From an uncultured Clostridia bacterium (GTDB taxonomy: Bacteria; Bacillota; Clostridia; TANB77; CAG-508), in the NCBI GenBank assembly GCA_944391155.1, contig CALXSO010000004.1, positions 1-17,907 of the forward strand: 17,907 nt of DNA. Direction: 5' to 3'. The translations under genes and the position numbers were made by a program. Positions 16,401-17,907 of this stretch are shown in pieces. The notes below the pieces were generated by a model. That model was not told the origin of the DNA and did not search any database. It saw only the letters and a list, made by a program, of their open reading frames with translations. Each line of letters begins with the position of its first letter. Position 1 is the first letter of the stretch.

Positions 16401-17665
16401 ACCAAGATATCTTTGTTACTCATGACTTGATCAATCATATGTAAAATTCTACTATGAATATCATCAATTTCATCATCATCAAATTTATCAACTTTAAAAT
16501 CATATAATATTTTTAAAATTCCAGTATCATCTAAATCATAAATATGAATATCTAAACTATTAGAAATATAACCGTTAAAATCCCAATTAGTTGAATAATT
16601 AATATCTGAGTCTTTTGAATTATCTCTAGCATTTTGATAAGAGATAATGCTATCATAAAGATTGTTAGAAAATTTATATTTATTTCGCAAATACTCTAAT
16701 AACTTAGAATATGGATATTTATGATGCCTAAACATAGAAAACTGAGAATCAGAGACTTTTTTAGCTAACAAACTAAAAGAAGGATTGTCATATATTTCTA
16801 TTTTAATTGGTAAAGTATTAATAAAAAGTCCCATCATATTTTTTTCTTTAAGTCCATTTCTATTTAATATAGGTGAACCGATAATAACATCTTGGACACC
16901 AGTAGTTCTATATAAATAAATAGAAAAAATAGTCATTAAAAATGTAAAAATAGAAATATCATTTTCCTTACAAAATTGTGTGATTTTAGAACTGTTTTCT
17001 AAAGAAAATGCCTTCCTTTTTGCTAGTTGTGATGCATTTTGAGAATTTTTTTGAGAAAAAGAAACACAGGATGGACAAATATCAAATTTATCTTCCCAAA
17101 ATTGTTTATCTTTTTTAAATTTTTCAGAATTTAAATATTTTTGTTCAGCCTCAATAAACTCAACATATGAAGGTTCTAGAGTTTCTGAAACATCTTTATT
17201 TTTTAATAAATAAGAATAAATATCAATAATTTTATTAACTAGTAAGCTCATACTCCATGCATCAGAAATAAGGTGATGCATAACAATACTAAACCCACCA
17301 TGTCCATTTTTTAATTTTATAATATTAAATCTATATAATGGATAATTAGAAATATCAATCCTATCTTGCATAAATGAATTTTCTAATTCATGCAATTCTT
17401 TATCAGAATCTACAGGAAAAACATTTATTTTTTCATAAGAATATTCTCTTACAAATTGATGCAAAATACCGTTTTCAAAATAAAAAGAAAGACGCATTCC
17501 ATCATTTTTCTTAATGAAAAGATTAATTGACTTATCTAATAAATCGAAATCAACAGTTTGGTTTATTAACAAAGTTCCACCGATATTAGATATACTTGTA
17601 GATTCATAAAATTTATCTGTTAACCAAATTAATTCTTGTGGCATTGTTAATGGATATTTTTTCAT
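13424..17665 (-). CDS. Single-module non-ribosomal peptide synthetase, C-A-T-reductase
   Basis: A 1413-aa one-module synthetase. The condensation domain (about 1-430) has H130-H131-x-x-x-D135-A136. The adenylation domain (about 446-935) has YTSGSTGKPKG (600-610), YGPTE (739-743) and K924. By alignment to the gramicidin Phe domain, the pocket residues are D646, I647, T650, Q689, M713, G715, M738, V746, W747, K924, closest to the known glycine code DILQLGLIWK. The carrier domain has GMDSL with S978 for phosphopantetheine. The thioester reductase (about 1048-1413) has GVTGFLG (1055-1061), S1183/T1184 and Y1217-x-x-x-K1221. It should release an aldehyde or alcohol. No upstream module is present, so the first substrate is probably an acyl-CoA or acyl carrier protein. 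The start has GAGGT at 17671-17675. No phosphopantetheinyl transferase or transporter lies in the window. Confidence 0.93.
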   Translation of the reverse strand: MKKYPLTMPQELIWLTDKFYESTSISNIGGTLLINQTVDFDLLDKSINLFIKKNDGMRLSFYFENGILHQFVREYSYEKINVFPVDSDKELHELENSFMQDRIDISNYPLYRFNIIKLKNGHGGFSIVMHHLISDAWSMSLLVNKIIDIYSYLLKNKDVSETLEPSYVEFIEAEQKYLNSEKFKKDKQFWEDKFDICPSCVSFSQKNSQNASQLAKRKAFSLENSSKITQFCKENDISIFTFLMTIFSIYLYRTTGVQDVIIGSPILNRNGLKEKNMMGLFINTLPIKIEIYDNPSFSLLAKKVSDSQFSMFRHHKYPYSKLLEYLRNKYKFSNNLYDSIISYQNARDNSKDSDINYSTNWDFNGYISNSLDIHIYDLDDTGILKILYDFKVDKFDDDEIDDIHSRILHMIDQVMSNKDILVDEIEIVTPSEKNDLLFNFNNTYLDYPKDKTINELFEMQCKVNPNKIAIAFGNNTLTYDELNKKANQLANYLREEKGISSNMFVGIVTKRSLEMAVGILAILKSGAAYVPIDPEYPEERVSYMLEDSGTKLVLVDNFTENLYDFKNKVNICLNSDIYKNYSTHNLKVINKPDDLMYLIYTSGSTGKPKGVMLMHRNVNNYLSGLKQRIDFSCNKVIVSVTTICFDIFVTEFWGGLLNGLTVVIANEQEQNIASDLSNLCKKYNVNMIQTTPSRFSALLNDNTDFLNNISDLMIGGESLPKNLLNQLHKFSWLKIFNMYGPTETAVWSTIKESPSEENITIGTPIANTQVYILDDNMNLLPPYIPGNLYIGGDGVCKGYYNRPDLTNEVFVNSPFDDSIIYNTKDLAYIQKNGEIVHLGRSDFQAKVHGFRIELGEIENAIMTYPCINNVVVLLQDNSLNAYVVSDKTIKSQDLIVYLMKSLPHYMIPKTVTQIDSIPLTPNGKINRKSPVFKPNYQISKNKLLPRNDTEEFLYSLFKEVLSLDIGVDDNFFEYGMDSLMIIKLVSKLYLYNINLGIQDFYDNPTIESIAKKISNTSDDKISTELSTQYITSISDIQKPLQSTFKNSNNAILLTGVTGFLGIHILASLIDNSNSSIYCSIRNKNGQSSKSRLIDRLNYYFDGKYIDLIDKRIFVVDSNITNKKFGLSDEEYNSLGNKISCVIHSAADVRHYGDYSLSEKINIEATNNIIEFCLSFDAVLNHISTMTVSGYGLVEVNYNGVFDEDKFYINQKYEDNIYVKTKFIAEEEIYKSLSKGLVANIYRIGNLTNRYSDYKFQFNANENGFINKLKTIKNLKMLPISLKDYQLELTPVDLCSDAIVKLAIHYPIKYNVNVFHLYDDNYVSMNVIIDIFNKNDIKLQFAQNDAFEKALASFISESKNKDGLGFIEQFNVKNLLSSDKIIFSSNKTVNILSSLGFKWNSITKDYIKFIIRGL

Positions 17666-17704
17666 AATATACCTCGATTCAATAAATTAATTAATATTAA
17701 CCAC

Positions 17705-17733
17705 ATTATACAAATACGAATAAAAAAAATCAA
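17705..17733 (-). promoter_or_regulatory. Sigma-A promoter of the synthetase-kinase operon
   Basis: On the minus strand, TTGATT (17728-17733) and TATAAT (17705-17710) are 17 nt apart. The start would be near 17698, about 32 nt before the ATG. Confidence 0.7.
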
Positions 17734-17770
17734 ATATTTTGTAAAAAAAATAAAAAAATATCAAATAAAG

Positions 17771-17799
17771 TTGAAAAAAAAGGATTGTAATGTTATAAT
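17771..17799 (+). promoter_or_regulatory. Sigma-A promoter of the divergent right-edge gene
   Basis: TTGAAA (17771-17776), a 17-nt spacer, then TGTTATAAT with both a perfect -10 (17794-17799) and an extended -10 TG. The two -35 boxes of the divergent pair are only 37 nt apart, so a shared regulator could act on both. Confidence 0.75.
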
Positions 17800-17873
17800 G
17801 AAATAAATATTGTTTTTTATATTCTCAAATATAGATGAGAGTTTGAAAATTAAAAGTAAAAAGGAGGAGAAAA

Positions 17874-17907
17874 ATGAACAGCAAAAAGATGGTTAAAATA
17901 ATCAGTA
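17874..17907 (+). CDS. Start of an unidentified gene, cut by the window edge
   Basis: Eleven codons (MNSKKMVKIIS) follow an excellent ribosome-binding site (AAGGAGGA, 17861-17868) and a strong promoter. The basic first residues followed by hydrophobic ones would suit a signal peptide or membrane protein, but too little is visible to name it. It diverges from the synthetase. Confidence 0.6.
   Translation, partial: MNSKKMVKIIS

Noticed and set aside
13424..17665. Codon use in the synthetase, kinase and regulator genes (many T-ending codons) differs from tex and the ABC-F gene (A-ending), suggesting horizontal transfer.
   Set aside because: dapA, a housekeeping gene on the same minus strand, also uses T-ending codons, and the + strand is A-rich between genes too. 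Strand-linked base skew explains the difference.

Overview
The window is strongly AT-rich. Its genes carry consensus Shine-Dalgarno sites (GGAGG type) and sigma-A-like promoters, and arginine is coded mostly by AGA and isoleucine often by ATA. Together with the protein families present, this points to a low-GC member of the Bacillota, most likely a class Clostridia lineage and possibly an uncultured gut one. The + strand is A-rich both in genes and between them, as expected if it is the leading strand.

Left part (1-10160), mostly housekeeping. A minus-strand dapA-dapB pair makes the tetrahydrodipicolinate step of lysine/diaminopimelate synthesis. A strong promoter diverges from it to a CorA-type Mg2+ channel. 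Then follow, all on the + strand, a membrane-anchored exported protein of unknown function, a 64-residue DUF378 membrane protein, an ABC-F ATPase with one degenerate ATP site, a GNAT acetyltransferase and the S1-domain protein Tex. Two diverged copies of a roughly 143-nt hairpin-forming repeat lie upstream of the ABC-F gene and of tex. Both have the same orientation and both end about 40 nt before the promoter.

Right part (10166-17665), an accessory block on the minus strand. It begins with a one-module non-ribosomal peptide synthetase (C-A-T-reductase, 1413 aa). One nucleotide after its stop codon starts a six-TM sensor histidine kinase, whose reading frame is broken by a +1 shift between the phospho-acceptor histidine helix and the ATPase domain. 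After a terminator-like hairpin, a separate promoter drives a response regulator with an intact HD-GYP (cyclic-dinucleotide phosphodiesterase) output domain. A new gene diverges from the synthetase at the right edge and is cut after 11 codons.

Main idea: the adenylation pocket reads DITQMGMVWK, close to the known glycine code. With the terminal reductase and no upstream module, the simplest predicted product is an N-acyl-glycinal. If fully reduced it would be an N-acyl-glycinol, which is an N-acylethanolamine. Tight coupling to a sensor kinase suggests a small-molecule signal linked to cyclic-dinucleotide turnover. This is inference from motifs; the acyl donor, the reduction level and whether the kinase is functional cannot be read from the sequence.
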